A stretch of DNA of 6,566 bases, taken from Nostoc cf. edaphicum LEGE 07299. GTDB taxonomy: Bacteria > Cyanobacteriota > Cyanobacteriia > Cyanobacteriales > Nostocaceae. The stretch spans positions 1 through 6,566 of the forward strand of contig NZ_JADEXF010000197.1 of the NCBI RefSeq assembly GCF_015207245.1. Direction: 5' to 3'. The notes beneath the pieces were generated by a model. That model was not told the DNA's origin. It ran no database searches and worked only from the letters and a program-made list of their open reading frames with translations. Below, piece after piece: positions 1 to 4,947 of this stretch (position 1 is its first letter; each line of letters opens with the position of its first letter). The position numbers and the translations under genes were made by a program.

Positions 1-658
1 ATTCATGCCACCTTATGCTGTCTTGAATGACTTTGATTTTCTTACTAGCCTCGACGATCGAGATTGGCGATCGGGCATTGCAGAAGCTGTGAAAGTAGCG
101 CTGATTAAAGATGCAGATTTCTTCGATTTCATTATGACTAATGCCGATAAATTGACTAATCGAGACATGGACATAATGGAAAGGTTAATCTATCGTTGTT
201 CTCAGTTGCATTTAGAGCATATTGCTGGTAGCGGCGATCCCTTTGAAATGGGTTCATCGCGTCCTTTAGACTTTGGACACTGGGCTGCTCACAAACTGGA
301 GCATTTAACTAATTACAGCCTACGTCACGGTGAAGCTGTTGCGATCGGCATTGCTTTAGATACAACCTATTCATATTTAACAGGGCAACTGTTGCAATCA
401 GAGTGGCAAAGGGTTCTAACTACACTTAAGAAATTAGGTTTTACCTTGTACGTATCAGCACTGACAGAGCAGTTAGATCAACTAGATCATCCGCATTGTA
501 TATTTAGGGGGCTTACCGAGTTCCGTGAACATTTGGGAGGAGAATTGACAATTACCCTTCTACAAGGAATCGGAGAGGGAATTGAAGCTAATCAGGCGGA
601 TTTCTCTTTGTATAGAGATGCTATTTTCATGCTGCAAGATTGGGAACTTTTGCATTGA
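1..658 (+). CDS. eboD: EboD-like sugar-phosphate cyclase (dehydroquinate synthase superfamily), 3' part only
   Basis: The reading frame is open through the left edge, so the N-terminal NAD-binding domain is missing; the ATG at position 5 is internal. Counting from that Met, the C-terminal metal-binding domain is visible: GIAEAVK (24-30) supplies the metal-ligand Glu27, DFGHWAAHKLE (89-99) the ligand His92, and RHGEAVAIG (107-115) the ligand His108. This is the Glu-His-His zinc/cobalt site of 3-dehydroquinate synthases. The usual LNFGH motif reads LDFGH, as in non-shikimate cyclases such as EEVS, and the GHWAAHKLE and GGELTITLLQGIGEG stretches match my recollection of EboD from ebo clusters, which are linked to export of metabolites such as scytonemin precursors. 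The substrate is not established. No other ebo gene follows; a toxin-antitoxin operon starts 108 bases downstream. The superfamily call is firm. EboD rather than true AroB or EEVS is an inference. Confidence 0.75.
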   Translation, partial: FMPPYAVLNDFDFLTSLDDRDWRSGIAEAVKVALIKDADFFDFIMTNADKLTNRDMDIMERLIYRCSQLHLEHIAGSGDPFEMGSSRPLDFGHWAAHKLEHLTNYSLRHGEAVAIGIALDTTYSYLTGQLLQSEWQRVLTTLKKLGFTLYVSALTEQLDQLDHPHCIFRGLTEFREHLGGELTITLLQGIGEGIEANQADFSLYRDAIFMLQDWELLH

Positions 659-722
659 TTTATCCCTTGGGTGCAATCAGCAAAAGCGATTTCTTCTTCG
701 TTGATAATGTGGTAAGTTTCTC

Positions 723-745
723 AACTTTTATACTAAATTAAAGTT
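723..745 (+). promoter_or_regulatory. Candidate promoter/operator of the toxin-antitoxin operon
   Basis: AACTTT (723-728) and AAAGTT (740-745) form a perfect inverted repeat around an 11-base spacer that contains TATACT (729-734), a good -10 match, about 33 bases before the antitoxin start. No good -35 lies 16-18 bases upstream; TTGATA at 701-706 is too far away at 22 bases. Type II antitoxins commonly autorepress by binding dyads over their own promoter, so the arrangement fits, but the arms are short and AT-rich and could be chance. Confidence 0.35.
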
Positions 746-766
746 ATTGTGAGTTAAAAAAAAGTT

Positions 767-1012
767 ATGATGTCTTCGCTTCCCGTCAACGACGCTCAAA
801 ATAATTTGCAAGAGATCATCGACCAAGTAGCAGAGCAGGGTAAACCTGTGATCATTCGAGGCGATCGCGGTAATGCGATTCTGCTTGCAGAAAAAGATTG
901 GTCTGCAATTCAAGAGACTCTTTACTTATTATCTCTCCCTGGAATGCGAGAATCTATAAAAGAAGGACTAGCAACCCCGATCCAAGAATGTGATGGGGAG
1001 TTGGATTGGTGA
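767..1012 (+). CDS. Type II antitoxin, Phd/YefM family
   Basis: This 81-residue protein is predicted to neutralise the toxin encoded next to it and, with it, to repress the operon. The N-terminal half follows the Phd/YefM DNA-binding fold: an alpha helix with DAQNNLQEIIDQVAEQGKP (9-27), then the strand pair VIIRGDRGNAILLAEKDW (28-45). Next comes the family-typical QETLYLLS (49-56), much as in E. coli YefM. The acidic tail from about residue 60 (ESIKEGL...ECDGELDW) is the expected toxin-wrapping segment. Two ATG codons stand together at 767 and 770 and either could be the start; no strong Shine-Dalgarno is seen, only an A-run (756-763). A HIP1 octamer (861-868) lies within the gene, so its sequence has a cyanobacterial signature. 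The family is clear; the exact subfamily name is not assigned. Confidence 0.9.
   Translation: MMSSLPVNDAQNNLQEIIDQVAEQGKPVIIRGDRGNAILLAEKDWSAIQETLYLLSLPGMRESIKEGLATPIQECDGELDW
861..868. repeat. HIP1 octamer GCGATCGC (first of six in the window)
   Basis: Exact copies occur here and at 2384-2391, 3578-3585, 3980-3987, 5823-5830 and 6059-6066, roughly one per 1.1 kb and all inside genes. HIP1 over-representation is a hallmark of many cyanobacterial genomes. The copy inside the antitoxin gene indicates a cyanobacterial background for that gene as well. Confidence 0.95.
995..1000 (+). promoter_or_regulatory. Ribosome binding site of the toxin gene
   Basis: GGGGAG lies inside the 3' end of the antitoxin gene, 8 bases before GTG 1009 and 5 bases before TTG 1006. 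It supports a start in this overlap rather than at a downstream codon. GTG 1009 is preferred because it is the stronger codon and gives the common GTGA stop-start overlap with the antitoxin TGA (1010-1012). Confidence 0.6.
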
Positions 1013-1317
1013 GTCAGCAAGCTTCTGAGGAGCCACTTGCAAATCCCGAAGGAACGAGTTGGAGGTTGATTTACACCAAACAAGCGCAAAAAGACGCGAA
1101 GAAATTAGCTTCTAGTAACTTAAAGGAAAAGGCCGAGGAATTACTGGCAGTCCTTAAAGAAAATCCTTTTCAAAATCCTCCACCTTATGAAAAGCTGGTT
1201 GGTGACTTATCCGGTGCTTATTCTCGTAGGATAAATATACAGCATCGGTTGGTATATGAGGTCATCGAATCCGAGCAAGTAGTCAAGATAATTCGTATGT
1301 GGACGCATTACGAGTAA
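1009..1317 (+). CDS. Type II toxin, Txe/YoeB family mRNA interferase
   Basis: The 102-residue product is predicted to be a ribosome-dependent endoribonuclease of the RelE superfamily, cleaving mRNA in the A site when freed from the antitoxin. Counting from GTG 1009, the C-terminal part aligns by eye with E. coli YoeB: NPF (52-54), EKLVGDLSGAYSRRI (61-75), HRLVYEV (79-85) and the terminal THYE (99-102). The expected active residues are all present: Glu61 (YoeB Glu46), Arg80 (Arg65), His100 (His83) and Tyr101 (Tyr84), so the toxin looks intact. YoeB has 84 residues; the extra length here is an N-terminal stretch of about 17 residues (SQQASEEPLANPEGTSW) without recognised motif. The start overlaps the antitoxin stop by four bases, implying coupled translation. 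The upstream TTG 1006 would add one residue. The next gene, on the other strand, ends one base away. Confidence 0.9.
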   Translation: MSQQASEEPLANPEGTSWRLIYTKQAQKDAKKLASSNLKEKAEELLAVLKENPFQNPPPYEKLVGDLSGAYSRRINIQHRLVYEVIESEQVVKIIRMWTHYE

Positions 1318-1318
1318 G

Positions 1319-2017
1319 TTATCTCCTCAACCCCCCTTGGTGTTCGCAATGAAAACCTTGATGCTCCCAAGCTTGCATATCTACATCAGTAAGCTTTGTC
1401 ACATTTGAGCATTGTGGTTGAATAATTTGACTTAAAATCGCCCAAAATAAGCTGCGCGTTACATCTAATCCAGTTTTAGTCCAAGATTCCCGATTACCAG
1501 GAATACCCAATTCTTGAACAATTTCTGGCTCTACCCAAATACCATGAGCGCCCAAAAGAACCTGTGCCATCCATTTAGCTCTGGGTAAATGACTGGCTGA
1601 GGTAATCAACATGACTTTATGCACTCCCCAACGGCGCAGAATTGGAATACCATAATAAAAATTTTCAAAGGTAGAATTCGCGCAGTTTTCTAACCAAACG
1701 TTTTGTAACTCTGCTAATTCCGCCTCAAAAATTAACCTTATACAGGGATCTGGGGAACCATGAGAAATTAAAATTGGGGTTTGTGGATATTGTTTTGCTA
1801 GTTGAGCAACATAAGTTTCTCGACGAATACTGCCACCTAACACAAAGAAAGCATCTATTGGCTGCGAAGAAGCAAAAAGTAAGGTTATAGTAGTGAAAAT
1901 CAGCCAAACACCCAGGACAACATACAATCCACCACTAAGTTTTTGTAACAATTGCCACAGATTAACAGATTTTTTTTTAATAGAAATTAATGATTTGATG
2001 GTAAATTTGCGTTTCAT
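1319..2017 (-). CDS. Membrane-anchored DUF218 protein (YdcF/SanA/ElyC-like)
   Basis: The protein has 232 residues. A basic N-terminus (KRKFTIKSLISIKKKS) precedes one hydrophobic segment at about 29-50, so it is probably a single-pass membrane protein with the rest outside the cytoplasm. The DUF218 signatures follow in order: FFVLGGS (57-63), ILISHGSPD (82-90), the Glu/Asn motif STFENFYYG (115-123) and TSASHLPRAKWM (139-150). Family members SanA and ElyC from enterobacteria affect envelope integrity and vancomycin sensitivity, but no reaction is firmly established, so an envelope or peptidoglycan-precursor role is only a family-level guess. The C-terminal tail after about 200 is not conserved in what I recall. 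The ATG at 2015-2017 starts just before the basic stretch, and no Shine-Dalgarno is evident. An A9 run crosses codons for Lys14-Lys16. It is convergent with the toxin gene, with one base between stop codons. Confidence 0.85.
   Translation of the reverse strand: MKRKFTIKSLISIKKKSVNLWQLLQKLSGGLYVVLGVWLIFTTITLLFASSQPIDAFFVLGGSIRRETYVAQLAKQYPQTPILISHGSPDPCIRLIFEAELAELQNVWLENCANSTFENFYYGIPILRRWGVHKVMLITSASHLPRAKWMAQVLLGAHGIWVEPEIVQELGIPGNRESWTKTGLDVTRSLFWAILSQIIQPQCSNVTKLTDVDMQAWEHQGFHCEHQGGLRR
1970..1978 (-). repeat. A9 homopolymer inside the DUF218 coding sequence
   Basis: The coding strand reads ATT AAA AAA AAA TCT for Ile13-Lys-Lys-Lys-Ser17. Nine uninterrupted A residues are a known substrate for replication or RNA-polymerase slippage, and a one-base shift here would abolish the protein very early. 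Whether slippage happens is unknown. Confidence 0.4.
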
Positions 2018-2044
2018 GACTTAAGTAAGAAAAACTGATTTTAT

Positions 2045-2062
2045 TACTGTCTAACAGTACTG
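2045..2062. promoter_or_regulatory. Overlapping palindromes, possible operator
   Basis: TACTGT (2045-2050) and ACAGTA (2054-2059) form a perfect 6-bp inverted repeat around CTA, and the right half overlaps a second perfect palindrome, CAGTACTG (2055-2062). They lie 28-45 bases upstream of the DUF218 start, where a repressor could act. It does not match the NtcA consensus GTA-N8-TAC. No regulator is assigned. Confidence 0.3.
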
Positions 2063-2208
2063 CAATTCAGTGAGCAAAGTGCTATCTTATAAAAGTAATC
2101 TAGAATGCAAAGATGACGCTAATTAAAGTGTCATATGCTCAGTATAGCCTTCCGGAGAAGACTAACAAACTGAGAAATCATTGTTAATAACTAATGCGGC
2201 ATTTTTGG

Positions 2209-2232
2209 CATCATTTAAGGATAAAAATGATG
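2209..2232. promoter_or_regulatory. 8-bp inverted repeat with 8-base loop upstream of ctpB
   Basis: CATCATTT (2209-2216) pairs perfectly with AAATGATG (2225-2232). The loop AAGGATAA contains a Shine-Dalgarno-like AAGGA five bases before ATG 2227. If transcribed, this would put a ribosome binding site in a hairpin loop about 100 bases ahead of ctpB. The stem is AT-rich with no T-run following, so it is not an intrinsic terminator. It could equally be an operator. Confidence 0.35.
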
Positions 2233-2247
2233 AAGGAAGATTGTTGA
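2227..2247 (+). CDS. Possible six-codon leader ORF
   Basis: ATG ATG AAG GAA GAT TGT TGA encodes MMKEDC. AAGGA at 2217-2221 is well placed as its Shine-Dalgarno, better than anything in front of ctpB itself. It is out of frame with ctpB and ends 82 bases before it. Very short ORFs arise by chance, so this is only a candidate. Confidence 0.15.
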   Translation: MMKEDC

Positions 2248-2329
2248 TTCTGGGGTATAAAAACTTAAAATTTTCTGGAAAGCCTGATTGCTAAACTGTC
2301 AACAACACAATTATTCCAGCTAAGTATAC

Positions 2330-3670
2330 ATGAACCAATCTGCGAAAAGTTACTCACCGCTCCAAGTAGCCTTGATTGGTGGAGCGATCGCCACAACTGC
2401 TACCATGTCCGTGTTCGGCCCCGCTTGGACTCGTGGTGTCCGTGCTGCTCTAGCCCTACAAGACAGCCCAAAAGTGATAGTTGACCAAGTTTGGCAACTG
2501 GTAAATCATGAATATGTTGATGGTAAATTTAATCAACAAGATTGGCAAGCAACCAGGCAAAGCCTGTTGAGCAAAGACTACTCTTCTAAGGAAGAAGCAT
2601 ACACTGCCATCCGCGAAGCTTTACAAAAATTGGGAGATCCTTACACTCGGTTCATGGATCCCCAACAATTTGAAGCTCTGACTAGCCAAACATCTGGGGA
2701 AGTCTCTGGTATCGGCATTCGGATGGAAGTGAACGAAAAAACTCAGCGCCTCACCGTTGTCGAAGCCATAGAGAATTCTCCGGCACTGAGAGCTGGGATC
2801 AAAGCAGGCGATCAAATTTTGGCAATTGACGGCAAACCCACTCTCAAAATGAAAGTGGATGATGCTTCTAAGCTCATCCGTGGCAAAGCGGGTACTCCCA
2901 TTAAGCTACGATTGGGACGTACAGGCCAAAATGCCTTTGATTTGAAGCTGACAAGGGCAAGTATTGAAGTCCCAACGGTACGCTATACTCTCAAGCAAGA
3001 AGGGAATCGCCGCGTTGGCTATATCCGTTTGCGAGAATTTAGCGCCCACGCCGCAGAACAAATGCAACGAGCCATCCGCGATTTGAACACTAAGAAAGTT
3101 GATTCTTATGTCTTGGATTTGCGGGGGAATCCTGGCGGTTTGTTGCAGGCGAGCATTGAAATTGCTCGGATGTGGTATAATGACGGCGGAATTGTCAAGA
3201 CAGTAGACCGTGTGGGCAGCACTGAGGAAACTAAAGCTAATCGCACTGCTTTGACAAATCGTCCTTTGGCGGTCTTAGTAGATGGTAATTCAGCTAGTGC
3301 TAGCGAAATCCTCACAGGGGCACTCAAGGATAATAAGCGGGCAGTAGTCATAGGTGGTCAAACTTTTGGCAAAGCACTAGTGCAGTCAGTTCATGAACTC
3401 GCAGATGGTTCCGGCTTGGCTGTCACCATAGCCCATTACTACACCCCAGCGGGAACAGATATTAATCATAAAGGGATTGCCCCAGATATCAAGCTAGACT
3501 TGACAGAAGCACAAGAACGTCAATTGGCTTCTAATCCCAATCTAATCGGAACTAAGAGCGATCCCCAATATGCTCGGGCGATCGCAATTCTATCAAATAA
3601 CAACTTTGCCCAGCCGCCAGCAAATCAACCGACTCGACCCATGAGCCGCGCTGGTGACTTGAAATTTTAA
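2330..3670 (+). CDS. ctpB: Carboxyl-terminal processing protease (S41A), CtpB-type
   Basis: The 446-residue serine protease is predicted to trim C-termini of exported proteins in the periplasm or thylakoid lumen. A hydrophobic segment (about 11-35, LQVALIGGAIATTATMSVFG) acts as signal or membrane anchor. An N-terminal helical region follows (VIVDQVWQLVNHEYVDGKFN, 49-68), then a PDZ domain (about 117-209; GIGIRM, AGIKAGDQILAIDG) and the S41 core with LDLRGNPGGLL (262-272). The catalytic set is present: Ser323 in SASASE (321-326), Lys348 in TFGKA (345-349) and Gln352, with the usual 25-residue Ser-Lys spacing. GKG is GKA here. Cyanobacteria carry several paralogues: CtpA, which matures photosystem II D1, plus CtpB and CtpC. 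The ALQDSP...VNHEYVDG start region resembles CtpB/CtpC more than CtpA, so CtpB is my preferred but less certain label. The ATG start immediately precedes the signal segment; no clear ribosome site is visible. A HIP1 site lies near each end. Confidence 0.92.
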   Translation: MNQSAKSYSPLQVALIGGAIATTATMSVFGPAWTRGVRAALALQDSPKVIVDQVWQLVNHEYVDGKFNQQDWQATRQSLLSKDYSSKEEAYTAIREALQKLGDPYTRFMDPQQFEALTSQTSGEVSGIGIRMEVNEKTQRLTVVEAIENSPALRAGIKAGDQILAIDGKPTLKMKVDDASKLIRGKAGTPIKLRLGRTGQNAFDLKLTRASIEVPTVRYTLKQEGNRRVGYIRLREFSAHAAEQMQRAIRDLNTKKVDSYVLDLRGNPGGLLQASIEIARMWYNDGGIVKTVDRVGSTEETKANRTALTNRPLAVLVDGNSASASEILTGALKDNKRAVVIGGQTFGKALVQSVHELADGSGLAVTIAHYYTPAGTDINHKGIAPDIKLDLTEAQERQLASNPNLIGTKSDPQYARAIAILSNNNFAQPPANQPTRPMSRAGDLKF

Positions 3671-3698
3671 GTGAGTAATTTGTTACCAAGTATTCATA

Positions 3699-3772
3699 TA
3701 TTCCCAAATCCAGATTTTTGGAGTTATGGAAATTGCTTGATATTACCGTTCCAAGATTTTGATTTGGGAATA
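3699..3772. repeat. 74-base element bounded by perfect 12-bp inverted repeats
   Basis: TATTCCCAAATC (3699-3710) and GATTTGGGAATA (3761-3772) are perfect reverse complements with 50 bases between. The ends carry TA, as expected of a small MITE-like element inserted at TA, though TA is part of the symmetry and so not independent proof. The interior contains further AGATTTT/CCAAA-type words, and TTTTGGAG (3716-3723) can also pair with CTCCAAAA (3790-3797). It lies wholly between ctpB and the glycosyltransferase. Confidence 0.5.
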
Positions 3773-3788
3773 CTAGCTAGTAATCCCA
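3765..3788. promoter_or_regulatory. 24-base near-perfect palindrome before the glycosyltransferase
   Basis: The centre TACTAGCTAGTA (3771-3782) is a perfect 12-base palindrome. It is extended on both sides by TGGGA (3765-3769) and TCCCA (3784-3788) after one A-A mismatch (3770/3783). It ends 19 bases before the ATG. As DNA it could be a dimer-binding operator; as RNA a hairpin close to the start codon. Its left half reuses bases 3765-3772 of the right arm of the 74-base inverted repeat, so the two RNA foldings exclude each other. Confidence 0.45.
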
Positions 3789-3807
3789 TCTCCAAAATCT
3801 CAGATTT

Positions 3808-4776
3808 ATGAATCATCAGCCAGTTGATGCAACCACCACCACCAGCTTTTTACCAATGGTGTCGGTGGTTGTTCCTATTTATAACGGTGAGACGGATTTA
3901 CCAGAGTTAATCAATTGTCTGTTGTCTCAAACTTACCCAAAAGACCGGGTAGAATACTTGTTGGTGGACAACAACAGTAGCGATCGCACTCTCGCCATCC
4001 TGAAAACATCTGCCGAAAATTGCCCAATTATAATTCGTCCCTTGGGCGAGAACCAAATTCAAAGCTCTTACGCTGCTCGTAATACTGGGATTCGCGCCGC
4101 TACGGGTGAAATTATGGTTTTTACCGATGCAGATTGTCGCCCACAACCGCAATGGTTAGACACACTAATTCAGCCTTTTGTCAACCCAGAAGTAGTAATC
4201 GTTGCTGGTGAAATTTTGGCACTACGAGGCACAACTCTGCTAGAACAACACGCAGACCGTCAAGAAACTTTATCGCAAAAGCATACCCTGAACCATTCCT
4301 TTCGTCCCTATGGTCAAACGGCTAATTTGGCGATTCGGCACATTGCCTTTGAAAAAGTGGGTTTATTTCGCCCCTATCTTACCACTGGTGGCGATGCTGA
4401 TATTTGTTGGCGAATTTTGGGGGAAAACATCGGGCGTTTGGAATTTGCCCCAAATGCGATCGTTCAGCACCGCCACCGCGCTACACTTCAAGAACTGCAA
4501 AGTCAATGGCGGCGTTATGGACGCTCAAATCGCTATCTGCATGAACTGCACGGTGTAGATTTAATGCGAGAGATGACACCCAAAGAATACGGTTATCGTT
4601 TGGCACGTTGGTTATTGAAAGAAGTACCAAGAGATATTAAAAAGGCGTTGGCGAAGCAAGCCACCCTTGTAGATTTATTAAGTACTCCCATTGGTTTGTT
4701 CACAGCTAGGGCGCGTACTGCTGGACAAAGAGATGCCAAGCTACCAGAGAATGCCAAGATAATTGCTCGACTGTAA
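3808..4776 (+). CDS. Family 2 glycosyltransferase
   Basis: This 322-residue protein is predicted to transfer a sugar from a nucleotide-sugar donor by the inverting GT-A mechanism, probably for a cell-surface glycan or glycolipid; acceptor and donor are unknown. The GT2 pattern is clear: strand VSVVVPIYNGE (18-28), nucleotide-binding LLVDNNSSDRT (51-61), RNTGIRAATGE (91-101), the metal-binding DxD-type FTDADC (105-110), GGDADICWRI (194-203) where the catalytic-base region of GT2 enzymes lies, and QSQWRRYGR (231-239), comparable to the Q/RxxRW position. No transmembrane helix is evident, so it is likely cytoplasmic or membrane-associated. The ATG sits 11 residues before the conserved core; there is no Shine-Dalgarno, and a palindrome occupies the leader. 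It reads in the same direction as ctpB, 137 bases away, so co-transcription is possible but the gap and inverted repeats argue for separate control. Confidence 0.9.
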   Translation: MNHQPVDATTTTSFLPMVSVVVPIYNGETDLPELINCLLSQTYPKDRVEYLLVDNNSSDRTLAILKTSAENCPIIIRPLGENQIQSSYAARNTGIRAATGEIMVFTDADCRPQPQWLDTLIQPFVNPEVVIVAGEILALRGTTLLEQHADRQETLSQKHTLNHSFRPYGQTANLAIRHIAFEKVGLFRPYLTTGGDADICWRILGENIGRLEFAPNAIVQHRHRATLQELQSQWRRYGRSNRYLHELHGVDLMREMTPKEYGYRLARWLLKEVPRDIKKALAKQATLVDLLSTPIGLFTARARTAGQRDAKLPENAKIIARL

Positions 4777-4817
4777 CGAAGAAAAAGGGCCTTGCTGATT
4801 AGATGTACAAATCTTGG

Positions 4818-4848
4818 TGTAGAGACGTTACATTGCAACGTCTCTACA
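4818..4848. repeat. 12-bp-stem hairpin, dispersed-repeat type
   Basis: TGTAGAGACGTT (4818-4829) and AACGTCTCTACA (4837-4848) are perfect reverse complements around the 7-base loop ACATTGC. GTAGAGACG...CGTCTCTAC hairpins recur between genes in Nostoc-type cyanobacterial genomes, so this is probably a copy of a small dispersed repeat. It stands between two convergent genes and could help end transcription, but neither side has a proper T-run directly after the stem. Confidence 0.65.
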
Positions 4849-4854
4849 AGGGTT

Positions 4855-4883
4855 TTGAAATCACGCAAAATCATTTTTATACC
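4855..4883 (+). promoter_or_regulatory. Candidate sigma-70 promoter reading toward the photolyase 3' end
   Basis: TTGAAA (4855-4860) and TATACC (4878-4883) are 17 bases apart, matching five and four of six consensus positions. A transcript would run antisense into the photolyase gene. No gene follows on this strand, and AT-rich sequence gives such matches by chance. Confidence 0.2.
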
Positions 4884-4930
4884 TGAATTCAGCAACGCCT
4901 ATGATACAATATCAACTCTAAACTAACATT

Positions 4931-4947
4931 AAAAAATTCGCAATTTT
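4931..4947 (-). terminator. Weak terminator-like hairpin at the photolyase stop
   Basis: On the minus strand AAAATT (4947-4942) and AATTTT (4938-4933) can pair around GCG. The T-run continues to 4931, giving six T residues. It starts inside the photolyase stop codon. The stem is A/T only, so it would be a weak terminator at best. Confidence 0.25.

Larger units (their letters stand above)
2018..2329. other. Divergent intergenic region between DUF218 gene and ctpB
   Basis: These 312 bases separate two genes that read away from each other, so both promoters should be here. I see no protein gene beyond a possible six-codon leader ORF (2227-2247), and no tRNA or riboswitch I recognise. There are two dyads (2045-2062 and 2209-2232). 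-10-like boxes are TATAAA (2256-2261, +) and TATAAG on the minus strand near 2086-2091, both without a convincing -35 at normal spacing, so no promoter is called. Confidence 0.5.

Noticed and set aside
767..2017. Toxin-antitoxin pair plus DUF218 protein as a new defence system
   Set aside because: The pair is a complete ordinary Phd/YefM-YoeB module and the DUF218 gene is on the opposite strand, so co-function has no support beyond proximity.
2251..2275. Firm ctpB promoter at TATAAA 2256-2261
   Set aside because: No -35 match exists 16-18 bases upstream; TTGTTG at 2241 is only 9 bases away.
4310..4558. Plus-strand 82-codon frame inside the glycosyltransferase gene
   Set aside because: It lies in another frame of a gene with clear GT2 motifs across the same bases.
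4818..4848. Classical Rho-independent terminator
   Set aside because: The stem is strong but no T-run follows immediately on either strand; a dispersed repeat fits better.
4593..4895. Minus-strand 100-codon open frame across the glycosyltransferase 3' end and the following hairpin
   Set aside because: Most of it is antisense to conserved glycosyltransferase sequence. No family motif or ribosome site is seen.
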